This document shows, in pieces, positions 7,656-15,988 of a stretch of 55,841 bases of DNA; position 1 is the stretch's first letter, and each line of letters opens with the position of its first letter. A program made the position numbers and the translations under genes. This DNA is from Hyphomicrobiaceae bacterium (GTDB taxonomy: Bacteria; Pseudomonadota; Alphaproteobacteria; Rhizobiales; Hyphomicrobiaceae), in the NCBI GenBank assembly GCA_025359185.1, contig JANYHF010000065.1, positions 1 to 55,841 on the forward strand, in the 5' to 3' direction. Under the pieces are notes generated by a model. It worked only from the letters and a program-made list of their open reading frames with translations. It made no database searches and was not told the origin of the DNA.

Positions 7656-8015
7656 TCATCGAGTTATCCCCTTCTTCTTCACGGTGATGGAGAGCTTGTA
7701 GTAGTTGGTTTGGCCGAGCCCTCGCTGGATCACTTCGAGAAAGCCAGCCTCCTCGAGCTCCTTGAGATAGGTTCTGACGCTGCGCTCCCCTGCTCCCATA
7801 TCTTCCGCAAGTTTTAGTTGGCCAGGAAAGCAGCCCTGATCACCCCAGGCATATTTGAGGAGCATGGCATAGGATAGCTTCGCCCCGATCGACAGATCCT
7901 TGTTTACGAGGAGGAAATTCGGAACCTGAGTGAACCCGAAGCGCGTTGCTGGGTCAGCACCGATGATCTCGATGTTGCGGGCGGTATGAGCAATGTTGTC
8001 AGCGATGTGCTCCAT
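7656..8015 (-). CDS. Winged-helix protein resembling a plasmid replication initiator
   Basis: Starting at MEHIADNIAHTARNIEIIGA the product is 119 aa; an upstream in-frame start at 8138 would overlap the neighbouring gene. The segment FGFTQVPNFLLVNKDLSIGA, KLSYAMLLKYAWGDQGCFPG and LAEDMGAGERSVRTYLKELE is a typical winged-helix with replication-initiator N-domain character: bulk helix, recognition helix, then wing. It lies beside iteron-like repeats and downstream of a DNA-binding gene. Initiation at those repeats is plausible. It could equally be a transcriptional regulator. Confidence 0.7.
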   Translation of the reverse strand: MEHIADNIAHTARNIEIIGADPATRFGFTQVPNFLLVNKDLSIGAKLSYAMLLKYAWGDQGCFPGQLKLAEDMGAGERSVRTYLKELEEAGFLEVIQRGLGQTNYYKLSITVKKKGITR

Positions 8016-8021
8016 CAGCAA

Positions 8022-8027
8022 ATTATA
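8022..8027 (-). promoter_or_regulatory. Possible -10 element (TATAAT)
   Basis: On the minus strand a perfect TATAAT lies six bases before the ATG at 8015. No clear -35 is visible. If used, it would make a nearly leaderless transcript. Confidence 0.25.
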
Positions 8028-8067
8028 TACCCCATCGCGCGCAGTGAGTGCGATGCGCTGGGGACAG

Positions 8068-8802
8068 CTAGGATGTCGGAGCCTGGTCGTCGACTTTGGT
8101 GATCTCCCGGTTACCGCCCACAATCCAATTCTTGGCATCCAGCATGAAGTCGGCGAGGGTCTTGCTCTGACCGATGGTGGTCATGCGCTGGAGTTCGACA
8201 AGGCGATCGAGCGCCATGGTCTGAATCTCTTCGGTGCGCCGGACCTGGTTCTCGTACCGCGCCTCGGCACGCTCAACCCGTTCCTCCAGCTTCTTGACGT
8301 AGGGATGATCGTAAATTTCTAGGTTGCCAGCACTGCTGCGCGGTTCCCTTGTGTTCAGAGGCGGTACGTCATCAGGCTTGATGTCGTGGCTTGTCGCGAC
8401 AGGGCGCGGCTGGTCGATGCCTGTCGCAGGCTCGTTCGTAGATTTTTCCTGAGTTTCTTCGCCAAAATGCTGAGCTGATGTTGTCGCGGCCGGCCCCGAC
8501 TCGTCGCGACCTGTCGCGACAGGCATCGTCTCGCCCATCTCTTGAATTTGCGCGATATGCCGGGAAACGGAATAAGGGGCGACAAGAAACTTGTCGCCGT
8601 ATGTCGTCGCTACCCGGCGGCTGTCGAGATGGCCCGACACGCAATAGCGCTGTAGCGTCCGGATGGTACGCGGGTGACCCGCATGGTCGTAGCGTTGAGC
8701 GACTTCCTCAATCGAGAGGGTATAGTCGTGGTCGAGGTCCGTCGCGACATGCCGCGGCTCGTCGCGGCCTGTCGCGCCACCACCAAAAATCTCGTTATCC
8801 AT
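8068..8802 (-). CDS. HTH DNA-binding protein with internal repeats and C-terminal coiled coil
   Basis: The 244-aa product has an N-terminal MerR/excisionase-like helix-turn-helix region (LSIEEVAQRYDHAGHPRTIR, LQRYCVSGHLDSRR, residues about 30-70). A low-complexity middle carries three copies of an ATGxDxxxxxAT motif (residues about 9-20, 96-107 and 126-137). A coiled coil follows near 168-215 (KKLEERVERAEARYENQV). The middle is also rich in the DNA palindrome GTCGCGAC, present four times in the gene. It is the first gene after the tRNA and sits just upstream of the replication-initiator-like gene, as plasmid regulators or partition-like proteins often do. Exact role unknown. Confidence 0.7.
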   Translation of the reverse strand: MDNEIFGGGATGRDEPRHVATDLDHDYTLSIEEVAQRYDHAGHPRTIRTLQRYCVSGHLDSRRVATTYGDKFLVAPYSVSRHIAQIQEMGETMPVATGRDESGPAATTSAQHFGEETQEKSTNEPATGIDQPRPVATSHDIKPDDVPPLNTREPRSSAGNLEIYDHPYVKKLEERVERAEARYENQVRRTEEIQTMALDRLVELQRMTTIGQSKTLADFMLDAKNWIVGGNREITKVDDQAPTS

Positions 8803-8925
8803 GGATGCAGTCTAACAAGCGGCCGCGGTGTAGACCTTAGTTATCCACATATCGAGCATTATTGGAATTCGACTCGCGACGTGAACCCATCGGAGGATGC
8901 GGGAGCCCCAGAGCACCATGAATTT

Positions 8926-8945
8926 TGGTACCCAAATGGTACCCA
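8926..8945. repeat. Short direct repeat near the tRNA
   Basis: TGGTACCCA occurs at 8926-8934 and 8937-8945, 11 bp apart, that is about one helical turn. It lies about 50 bp from the tRNA-Lys 3' end, where recombinase arm sites of integrated elements are often found. The remaining bases of 8803-8993 show no gene. Confidence 0.4.
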
Positions 8946-8993
8946 GTGCGTTTTGGGCATCTTCATAAAACCGACCTAAGTCATTGATTTTAT

Positions 8994-9069
<76 letters not shown>

Positions 9070-9175
9070 GGATCCGGCCCTTGATTTCATTCAAAGGACA
9101 TGGGGTTCCGAAAAGATAACGAGGCCCCCACCAGGACCTTGCGGGAGGGTCTCTAGCATTGCCGTACCGGGCTGT

Positions 9176-9919
9176 CTATCGCCAATCGCCCAGCACTGCG
9201 TTGACCAGCGCCAGCGCTGCTACGGCCGCGGTGTCGGCGCGCATGATGCGTGGGCCCAGTGACACGCGCACCACGCCAGGCACGCGGCCCAACGCGTCGC
9301 GCTCTTCGACCGTGAAGCCGCCTTCGGGGCCGATCAGGACGGCCAGGGGGCTACCCGGCGCGATGGTGCCGAGCGCCGCTAGCGGGCTCGCGATGTCTGC
9401 CGCCTCATCACAGAAGATCAGACGGCGGCTGGCGGGCCACACGGCAAGCACGCGGTCTAGTTTTTCCGGTTCGGCGACCTCGGGAATACGTAGCACGCCG
9501 CATTGCTCGGCCGCTTCGATGGCGTTGGCGCGCATCCGGTCGAGATTGACGCGCTCGGCCTGGGTGCGGCGGGTCATCACCGGGGCGAGGCGCGCGACCC
9601 CCAGCTCGGTCGCCTTCTGCACCATGTAGTCGAGCCGCGAGCGCTTCAGGGGGGCGAACAGATAGTGTAGATCCGGACCGTCCATCTGTGGCCGTACCCG
9701 CTTGATGGCGCGCAAGCGGCAGGTGCGGCGGCCCGCTTCGGCGATTTCGGCAAGCCACTCACCATCGCGGCCATTGAACACCAGCAGCTCGGCACCCGCG
9801 TCCAGGCGCAGCACGGTGGCAAGATAGTTGGTCTGATCGGCATCGCAGTCGTGCATCGCGCGCTCCGCCAGATCGGAGGCGATGAACAACCGGATGGAGG
9901 GGCCGGGCTTAGATGGCAT
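9176..9919 (-). CDS. rsmE: 16S rRNA (uracil-1498-N3)-methyltransferase
   Basis: RsmE methylates U1498 of 16S rRNA using S-adenosylmethionine and has a PUA-like N-terminus and a SPOUT (trefoil-knot) C-terminus. Here the start MPSKPGPSIRLFIASDL gives 247 aa, the family's usual length; the frame extends upstream to 10165 without coding character. Diagnostic segments are LRLDAGAELLVFNGRDGEWL, KRSRLDYMVQKATELGV, RTQAERVN, and the cofactor-binding knot LIGPEGGFTVEERDA with SLGPRIMRADTAAVAAL. It is divergent from ubiA, an arrangement common in Rhizobiales. Confidence 0.96.
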   Translation of the reverse strand: MPSKPGPSIRLFIASDLAERAMHDCDADQTNYLATVLRLDAGAELLVFNGRDGEWLAEIAEAGRRTCRLRAIKRVRPQMDGPDLHYLFAPLKRSRLDYMVQKATELGVARLAPVMTRRTQAERVNLDRMRANAIEAAEQCGVLRIPEVAEPEKLDRVLAVWPASRRLIFCDEAADIASPLAALGTIAPGSPLAVLIGPEGGFTVEERDALGRVPGVVRVSLGPRIMRADTAAVAALALVNAVLGDWR

Positions 9920-9988
9920 GACGGCTTGGCTCTCACGGGGGCGATGGCGTAGCTTGCGGGCGCAACGACGCGAACCCAAGGTCAGACT

Positions 9989-10918
9989 ATGCCGACTGTG
10001 ACTGAAATAACCAGCCCACCGCCAAGTTGGGTGGACACCTTGGCACCCGAAGCCTTGCGGCCGTTCCTGAAGCTGGCGCGGGCCGATAAGCCGATCGGCG
10101 GCTGGCTGCTGATGTGGCCGTGTTGCTGGTCGGCGGCGCTGGCAGCTGAGGCCAAGGGCTGGCACGCGCCCGGTCTATGGCATCTGGCGCTTTTCCTGGT
10201 GGGCGCCCACGTCATGCGCGGAGCAGGCTGCGCGTATAACGATATTCTCGACCGTGACATAGACGCCAGAGTGGAGCGCACGCGCGGGCGGCCGTTACCG
10301 TCGGGGCAGATTTCTGTGCGGGCAGCGTGGGCTTTCATGCTGGCCCTGTGTGGCATGGGGCTGATCATCCTTCTGCAATTCAACCGCTTTTCGCAGCTGC
10401 TCGGGCTGCTGTCGCTTTTGCCAGTGGCCATTTATCCTCTCATGAAGCGCATCACCCATTGGCCACAGGCGGTGCTCGGGCTTGCCTTTGGCTGGGGTGC
10501 GCTGATGGGCTGGGCGGCGGAATTTTCCGCCCTCGCGCTGCCGCCGCTGCTGCTCTATGCCGCCTCGATCGCCTGGATCATCGGCTACGATACGATCTAT
10601 GCGCACCAGGACCGCGAGGACGATGCGCTGATCGGGGTCAAGTCAACGGCGCTGAAATTTGGTGCGTCAACGCCTTATTGGCTTACGGGGTTCTACGGGG
10701 CATTCTGGCTGCTGCTGCTGGCGGCAGGATTTTTGGCGGGCGCGGGCTGGGTGTTCTCTGTAGCGATGCTGGTGCTGGCGGCGCAGCTGTTCCGGCAGAT
10801 CGCAGCCCTCGACATTGGCGACCCGGCCAACTGCTTGAAACACTTCCGGTCCAACCATATGGCGGGCGCCCTCGTGTTCGCGGGGCTGGTGGCCGATCTC
10901 GCCCTGGCGCATGGCTGA
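9989..10918 (+). CDS. ubiA: 4-hydroxybenzoate polyprenyltransferase
   Basis: UbiA is the integral membrane enzyme that attaches the polyprenyl tail to 4-hydroxybenzoate in ubiquinone synthesis. The 309-aa product has the two Asp-rich motifs: CAYNDILDRDIDARVERTRG near residues 78-97 and YDTIYAHQDREDDALIGVKS near 202-221. About eight or nine hydrophobic helices surround them. KLARADKPIGGWLLMWP is the typical N-terminal signature. A strong terminator follows at once, so the gene appears to be monocistronic. Confidence 0.96.
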   Translation: MPTVTEITSPPPSWVDTLAPEALRPFLKLARADKPIGGWLLMWPCCWSAALAAEAKGWHAPGLWHLALFLVGAHVMRGAGCAYNDILDRDIDARVERTRGRPLPSGQISVRAAWAFMLALCGMGLIILLQFNRFSQLLGLLSLLPVAIYPLMKRITHWPQAVLGLAFGWGALMGWAAEFSALALPPLLLYAASIAWIIGYDTIYAHQDREDDALIGVKSTALKFGASTPYWLTGFYGAFWLLLLAAGFLAGAGWVFSVAMLVLAAQLFRQIAALDIGDPANCLKHFRSNHMAGALVFAGLVADLALAHG

Positions 10919-10922
10919 AACG

Positions 10923-10973
10923 AAAAAGAGCCGGCGCGCGGGGATTGTCCCACAGCTGCCGGCCCTTCTTTTT
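10923..10973 (+). terminator. Rho-independent terminator after ubiA
   Basis: The stem GCCGGC (10930-10935) pairs with GCCGGC (10958-10963), with GGG/CCC inside the loop. It is flanked by AAAAAG on the left and CTTCTTTTT on the right, so it could also work on the other strand. Confidence 0.88.
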
Positions 10974-11168
10974 GACGCCTGTGTCAACCTCTGAGCGGCT
11001 TCAGTCGCCGCTTCGTGTGAAAGCCAATCTCGCAGACAAGTGTTTGAACAGGCTTAATGAACAGGGTTAAAATCCGCCGGCATCTTGTGCTGTTCCGGGA
11101 CAGCGCTTGCCCGCGCGAGCGCAGTCGGGCAAGGACATGCGGACAGCGTTCACGCGAGGGAGGCCGGG

Positions 11169-11435
11169 ATGGCAGAGACGACGCAGGCAAAGCCGAACAC
11201 CGCCAACGACCAGCTGCTGCATATGGTATTCGGCGGCGAGCTCGTTTCGCTGGACGGCACGCGGTTCAAGGATCCGGCGGCTCTGGACGTTGTTGGTATT
11301 TTCCCCAATTATGCCCGCGCCCGCGAAGCCTGGAAGGCGGCCGCCCAGCGCACCGTGGACAAAGCGCAGGTGCGCTATTTCATCGTCCACATTCACCGCC
11401 TGCTGGACCCGTCGGCGGCTGACGATAAGAACTGA
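11169..11435 (+). CDS. DUF4170 protein
   Basis: The start MAETTQAKPNTANDQLLHMV at 11169 has a clear GGAGG upstream and gives 88 aa. The body (FGGELVSLDGTRFKDPAALD, VVGIFPNYARAREAWKAAAQ, RTVDKAQVRYFIVHIHRLLD) matches the small DUF4170 family. In Alphaproteobacteria these genes commonly sit beside lipid A or KDO genes (knowledge of the family). Here the next gene, an MsbA-like exporter, starts one base after the stop, which supports translational coupling and an envelope-lipid link. No biochemical role is established. Confidence 0.9.
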   Translation: MAETTQAKPNTANDQLLHMVFGGELVSLDGTRFKDPAALDVVGIFPNYARAREAWKAAAQRTVDKAQVRYFIVHIHRLLDPSAADDKN

Positions 11436-11436
11436 C

Positions 11437-13242
11437 GTGCAGAAGGGACCGCTCAAGGATCTGGACGGACGCGACGCCGCAAGCGGCAACTCGCTCGCCC
11501 TGCTGCGCCGCTTCTGGCGTGACTGGCTGGCACCGCGCCGGGGCGAGATCGGTCTGTCGCTCGGGCTGATGGCGATGCTGGCCGCGACCACCGGCGCTTA
11601 CAGTGAACTGGTCAAGCTCGCCTTTAATGCTCTTGGAACGGACAAACCCGCTCCCGGCGCGCTGTCCTTTGTCATTTTCGCCATCGCCGGCATGACCTTT
11701 CTGCGCGCTATTTTTCTCTATCTGCAAACCGTCGCCACCAACCGCACGGTCAATCGCATTGGGCTGGATTTACAACGGGCGGGTTATGCGCATCTTCTGG
11801 ATGCGGATTTCGACCGGATCGGACGCGAGACGGCGGGGCACCTGGTGTCGCGGCTGACCAACGACATCAATGCGGTGCAGACAGCGACGCTGGCGCTGGT
11901 CACCTCCAGCATACGCGACACGCTCACCGTTATCGCGGTCGTGGGCTGGATGCTGTACACAGATTGGGGCCTAACGCTGCTGGTCCTTGGCGTCTATCCG
12001 ATTGCAGCCCTGCCGATCCTCTGGATCAGCGAGCGGCTGCGCAAAATCGCCAAACGCACGCAGGTGGAACTGGCCGAAATGACCTCGCAGCTGACCGAGA
12101 GTTTGTCCGGCGCGCGGCTGATCAAGACCTACCGTCTGGAGGATTATGCCCAGGAGCGCACCAACGGCAGCTTCGAGCAGATCTACAAGCTGCGCATGAA
12201 GGCGGTGACGGCCAAGGGCGCTGTCGATCCGATGCTGGAGGTGCTGGCAGGGCTGGCGCTGGCAGGGGTGACGGCGTTTGTCGGCTACCGCATGTCGTCG
12301 GGCGTGAGTTCGATCGGCGATTTCATGGGTTTTATCACGGCGTTGATGCTGGCGGCGCAACCGATCCGGGGGTTTGGCGGGCTGCCGCCCAAACTGCAAG
12401 AGGGGCTGGCGGCGATTGAGCGGATGTACGAGCTCCTGGATGAAAAGCCCCGCATTGTCGATCAGCCTGGGGCCAAGCCGCTGGTGATCGGCAAGGGCGC
12501 GCTGCGGTTTGACCACGTCACATTTGCTTACGGGACGGAGAAGCCCGCTGTTAGCGATGTGACCCTGGACGTGCCGGGCGGCGCGACGGTGGCACTGGTC
12601 GGACGTTCGGGTGCGGGCAAATCCACCCTGGTCAATCTGGTGCCGCGCCTGTTCGAGATCACAGCGGGCACGATCACCATCGACGGGCAGGAGCTTCGCG
12701 GCGTGACGCTGGTGTCGCTACGTGACGCCATTGCAATCGTCAGCCAGGATATTACGCTGTTTAATGACAGTGTGCGGGCGAACATCGCGCTCGGCAAGCT
12801 GGACGCCAGCGATGCAGCGATCCGCGCGGCCGCCAAAGCGGCGTCGGCGGAGGAGTTCATCCTGGCCCTGCCAGAAGGCTTCGACACGGTGATCGGTGAT
12901 CGTGGCATGCGGCTCTCTGGCGGACAGAAGCAGCGGCTGGCGCTGGCCCGGGCCATCCTGCGCGATGCACCAGTTCTGCTCCTGGACGAGGCCACCAGCG
13001 CCCTCGATACCGAAAGCGAGCGGTTGGTGCAGGATGCCCTCGCCCAGTTCAGCAAGGGCCGCACGACGCTGGTCATCGCGCACCGGCTCTCGACCGTACA
13101 GAACGCCGATCTGATCTGCGTCATGGACGGCGGCCACATCATTGAGACCGGCCGCCATACTGAGTTGCTGACGCAAGACGGCGCCTATGCGCGCCTGGTC
13201 AAAAGCCAGGGGCTGGGGGAGGCTCAGAGCATCAGCAGCTGA
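11437..13242 (+). CDS. MsbA-like ABC exporter (fused permease-ATPase)
   Basis: This 601-aa half-transporter starts at a GTG one base after the DUF4170 stop. Residues about 25-320 form six membrane helices (MAMLAATTGAYSELVKLAFN, FVIFAIAGMTFLRAIFLYLQ and so on). The ATPase domain has Walker A GRSGAGKST near 391, a Q-loop in AIVSQDITLFND, the signature LSGGQKQRLALARA, Walker B VLLLDEATSALD and the H-loop VIAHRLSTVQ. MsbA-type proteins flip lipid A or phospholipids across the inner membrane. The DUF4170 neighbour suits a lipid A role, but other lipid or multidrug exporters look alike. The gene converges on the EAL gene. Confidence 0.9.
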   Translation: MQKGPLKDLDGRDAASGNSLALLRRFWRDWLAPRRGEIGLSLGLMAMLAATTGAYSELVKLAFNALGTDKPAPGALSFVIFAIAGMTFLRAIFLYLQTVATNRTVNRIGLDLQRAGYAHLLDADFDRIGRETAGHLVSRLTNDINAVQTATLALVTSSIRDTLTVIAVVGWMLYTDWGLTLLVLGVYPIAALPILWISERLRKIAKRTQVELAEMTSQLTESLSGARLIKTYRLEDYAQERTNGSFEQIYKLRMKAVTAKGAVDPMLEVLAGLALAGVTAFVGYRMSSGVSSIGDFMGFITALMLAAQPIRGFGGLPPKLQEGLAAIERMYELLDEKPRIVDQPGAKPLVIGKGALRFDHVTFAYGTEKPAVSDVTLDVPGGATVALVGRSGAGKSTLVNLVPRLFEITAGTITIDGQELRGVTLVSLRDAIAIVSQDITLFNDSVRANIALGKLDASDAAIRAAAKAASAEEFILALPEGFDTVIGDRGMRLSGGQKQRLALARAILRDAPVLLLDEATSALDTESERLVQDALAQFSKGRTTLVIAHRLSTVQNADLICVMDGGHIIETGRHTELLTQDGAYARLVKSQGLGEAQSISS

Positions 13243-13276
13243 AGTTGACCGCCCCTCCTATCCTGCACCCCACAAC

Positions 13277-15037
13277 TCAGCTCTTGGGCAAAATCGGCAG
13301 GGGCAACGGCGCGACTTGGGGCTTGCCGAAATAGTAGCCTTGCAGGTAATCGACGCCGGCATTCTTGAGGATATCCGCCGTCTCGGCATCGCCGACCATT
13401 TCTGCGACGGTGGTCATTCCGAAGTTTTTGGCCAGCGCCACCATACTCTTCACGAAAATGCGGTTGGCCTTGTCGTCCTTCAGATTACGGATGAAAGCGC
13501 CGTCGAGCTTCACCATGTCAACGGCGAGCGATTTAAGGTTTCGGAACGAAGTGTAGCCTGCGCCGAAATCATCTAAGGCAACGCTGCATCCGATTTCCTT
13601 CAGCACATCGACAAACGCGGCCGTTTCATCGAGATCGGCAATCGCCATGGTTTCCGTGATCTCGACAGTCAGGCGGCGCGTGATTGCGCGGTCGCCCGCC
13701 GTCAGCTTGTGGAGAAGGATCAGCCATTCCGGATCGCTGGACGTCAGGCTTGAGACGTTGAAGGAAATCTTGATGTTGGGATCAGCCTTGACCAGGCTCA
13801 CGGATAATTCGAGCACCCGCTGATCGATCATGCGCGACAGACCGAGCTGTTCGGCGACCGGCACGAACTGCGCCGCCGGTATCAACGTGCCGTCCTTGGC
13901 CAGAATCCGGATCAGGCATTCGTAGAAGGCCGTCTGATGCGTATTGGCATCAACGATACTTTGCAGCGCCACGCGCATCCGCTGCTCTTCGAGTGCGGTC
14001 AACACGCTTTCGGCAGTCTCGATGGTCTTTTGCCGGCCGCGCGTGGCCAGCATTCCGGGCGAATAACAGATCAGCCGGTCCTGGCGCCCCAGCCGCGCCT
14101 CTTCGAGCGCCTCAAGGGCCGCCGCAACGGCCGTCGGCGAAGTCTTGGCATGGTTGGGGATCTGCACCGCACCGATGGAAACCGTCGTTGAAATCTCGCT
14201 GGTAGAACTGCGGATGGTGCTGCCACGCACCGCCGCCATCAGACGCCGGGCCACCGCCTGCAGGCCGTTGGCCTCGCAATCATGGATCACCAGCGCGATC
14301 TTGTTGGTGGAATAGCGGCCAATGATGTCACCGGCCCGCATCTGCCCGCGCAGCCGCTCAGCGACTGTAGCAAGCACCTCATCGCCGATATCAAAGCCAA
14401 ACGTCTTGTTGATGGTGGCAAGATTGTTGACGGCGGCGAGCATGAACACGCAAGGCTGTTTGGTGACGCCCGCTTCCGTGATGACGGACTCCAGGCCGCG
14501 CAACAGCAGGCGGCGGTTCATCAGGCCGGTCAGATCGTCGTGCTCGCTGAGGTGTCGCAGCCGGTCGATTTCCTCGCGCTGCTGGTCGATCACCCGCAGG
14601 ACACCGATGACGCGGCGCGGATTGCCATCCAGCCCACCATACCAACGGCCGCGTTCTTCGATCCAGATCTGCTTGGCGCGGCGGCGGCCAGCGGGCAGTA
14701 AACGGTATTGCAACTGGTAGGCAACGCCCGCGCCCGTATCGCGCTCACCACTGTCGCAGATGCATTTGTGGCGTAAGCCGGCATGTTCGGTGCCGATCAA
14801 CAGCTGAAAGCCGACGCCGGTGGCGATACCGTCCAGGTTCTCAATGCCCAGCTCTGGCTGGACATTGCCCTGCCACTGCATGACATCGCTGGCGATATCC
14901 CACTGGAAGGCCACGTCATGGATGGCGGACAGGATTTCCAGTGTGTCGAGGCCGCCAAGCGTGCCCGGCTGCGTCAGCACACGGGTGCGCTCGTCGGCTG
15001 GCGTCCCTGTGGGCAACGGCAAAGTCTTGCTCATCAT
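13277..15037 (-). CDS. PAS-like / degenerate GGDEF / EAL cyclic-di-GMP protein
   Basis: The start MMSKTLPLPTG gives about 586 aa; a GTG at 15067 is an alternative. Residues about 35-150 look like a PAS-type sensor (VAFQWDIASDVMQWQ). The GGDEF domain begins LSEHDDLTGLMNRRLLLRGL, but the signature loop is RYSTNKIALVI, so cyclase activity is unlikely. The EAL domain keeps ECLIR, ISFNVSSLT, VEITETMAI, DDFGAGYTSFRNLKSL, DMVKLDG and a late Glu in VAEMVGDAETADILK, so it should hydrolyse c-di-GMP. There are no membrane helices. It may be allosterically controlled by its GGDEF or PAS part. Confidence 0.9.
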   Translation of the reverse strand: MMSKTLPLPTGTPADERTRVLTQPGTLGGLDTLEILSAIHDVAFQWDIASDVMQWQGNVQPELGIENLDGIATGVGFQLLIGTEHAGLRHKCICDSGERDTGAGVAYQLQYRLLPAGRRRAKQIWIEERGRWYGGLDGNPRRVIGVLRVIDQQREEIDRLRHLSEHDDLTGLMNRRLLLRGLESVITEAGVTKQPCVFMLAAVNNLATINKTFGFDIGDEVLATVAERLRGQMRAGDIIGRYSTNKIALVIHDCEANGLQAVARRLMAAVRGSTIRSSTSEISTTVSIGAVQIPNHAKTSPTAVAAALEALEEARLGRQDRLICYSPGMLATRGRQKTIETAESVLTALEEQRMRVALQSIVDANTHQTAFYECLIRILAKDGTLIPAAQFVPVAEQLGLSRMIDQRVLELSVSLVKADPNIKISFNVSSLTSSDPEWLILLHKLTAGDRAITRRLTVEITETMAIADLDETAAFVDVLKEIGCSVALDDFGAGYTSFRNLKSLAVDMVKLDGAFIRNLKDDKANRIFVKSMVALAKNFGMTTVAEMVGDAETADILKNAGVDYLQGYYFGKPQVAPLPLPILPKS

Positions 15038-15152
15038 GGTTTTAGCTACGTCACGGGAGGCTGGCACGGCATCTGGATCACCCAGACACCGATGCTTAGC
15101 ATCGGAACGTTAAGAGGCCACGAACAGGCAAGGGCGGCAGACCCGATCAATC

Positions 15153-15629
15153 CTATTGATCGCTGTTACCGGGTCCTGAGAAGCCGATATCACGGCGCGC
15201 CGTGCGGATGCCGATGATCGAGCCAACGACAACATCGAAGGCCGTCAGTAGAGTCAGCAGGAAAAACAGCGAAGTGGAGGCCTTCGGCACCAGCATGAAT
15301 TCGACCAGGAAGACGACAAAGAGGATGGTCGAAAGCGCCTGATCGGCCAGCGCCGCGCCGCGTGTGTAGGTGGCCTTGACGACTTCGACTGCCAGCAACA
15401 GGATGCCGATCAGCAACACCAGATCGCCAAGCTGGAAGTGCCATTCGCCACCATTGGGCATCTTCAGTGAAAACAAATCGGCGCTATGCGTGATCAGCTT
15501 GTTGGTCGTCGTATCGAGGCTGGCGCTGCCGTAGAAGATGGCGTCCGGGTTGGTGCCGCCAAAGGCAAACACCAGCGCGTTATAGATGATCAAAACAATG
15601 AACAGCAGCGGGATGGCACGATACGACAT
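15153..15629 (-). CDS. Four-helix inner-membrane protein, unknown function
   Basis: The 158-aa product has hydrophobic helices at about 5-25, 68-88, 96-115 and 120-142. A polar loop after the first helix (GTNPDAIFYGSASLDTTTNK) probably faces the periplasm. I recognise no conserved domain. It lies 85 bp downstream of the EAL gene on the same strand with no terminator between them, so co-transcription is possible. Confidence 0.8.
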   Translation of the reverse strand: MSYRAIPLLFIVLIIYNALVFAFGGTNPDAIFYGSASLDTTTNKLITHSADLFSLKMPNGGEWHFQLGDLVLLIGILLLAVEVVKATYTRGAALADQALSTILFVVFLVEFMLVPKASTSLFFLLTLLTAFDVVVGSIIGIRTARRDIGFSGPGNSDQ

Positions 15630-15787
15630 AAATCTCTCCGCGATTGGACTTTGACTGCGTTACGTTTTCTTCAGTCCCCGAATTAGTCCTCGTATCTGAC
15701 AGGGATGTGGCGCGCAACGCCCGGCAGCAGAACCTTGGTGATACACGGCCTTCGCCAGCCCCGCCAGAGTGCTTGCGTCCACCTTTC

Positions 15788-15878
15788 GTCATGGCCGGGC
15801 CTAACCCGGACACCCAGCGCAGCAAGGACCATGGTCTGACTTAGGACTCTGGATGGCCAGGTCAAGCCCGGCCATGAC
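15788..15878. repeat. Palindromic repeat, GTCATGGCCGGGC family
   Basis: Arms 15788-15800 and 15866-15878 are perfect 13-bp complements, and imperfect pairing continues inward over about 17 more bases. The same family recurs at 49390-49478. The rest of 15630-15988 shows no gene. Confidence 0.8.
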
Positions 15879-15988
15879 GTCGGAAGGGGCCATGGCAGAA
15901 AGGCCTTTCCACCAGCACCGGGCTGCGATACGCCGCTTCGGTGTCACCGGCCATCACCGAAATCCGAACTGAGAGCACGCCGCGCGTT

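Noticed and set aside
11041-11070. Possible CtrA site (TTAA ... TTAA)
   Set aside because: The spacing is 9 rather than 7 bases.
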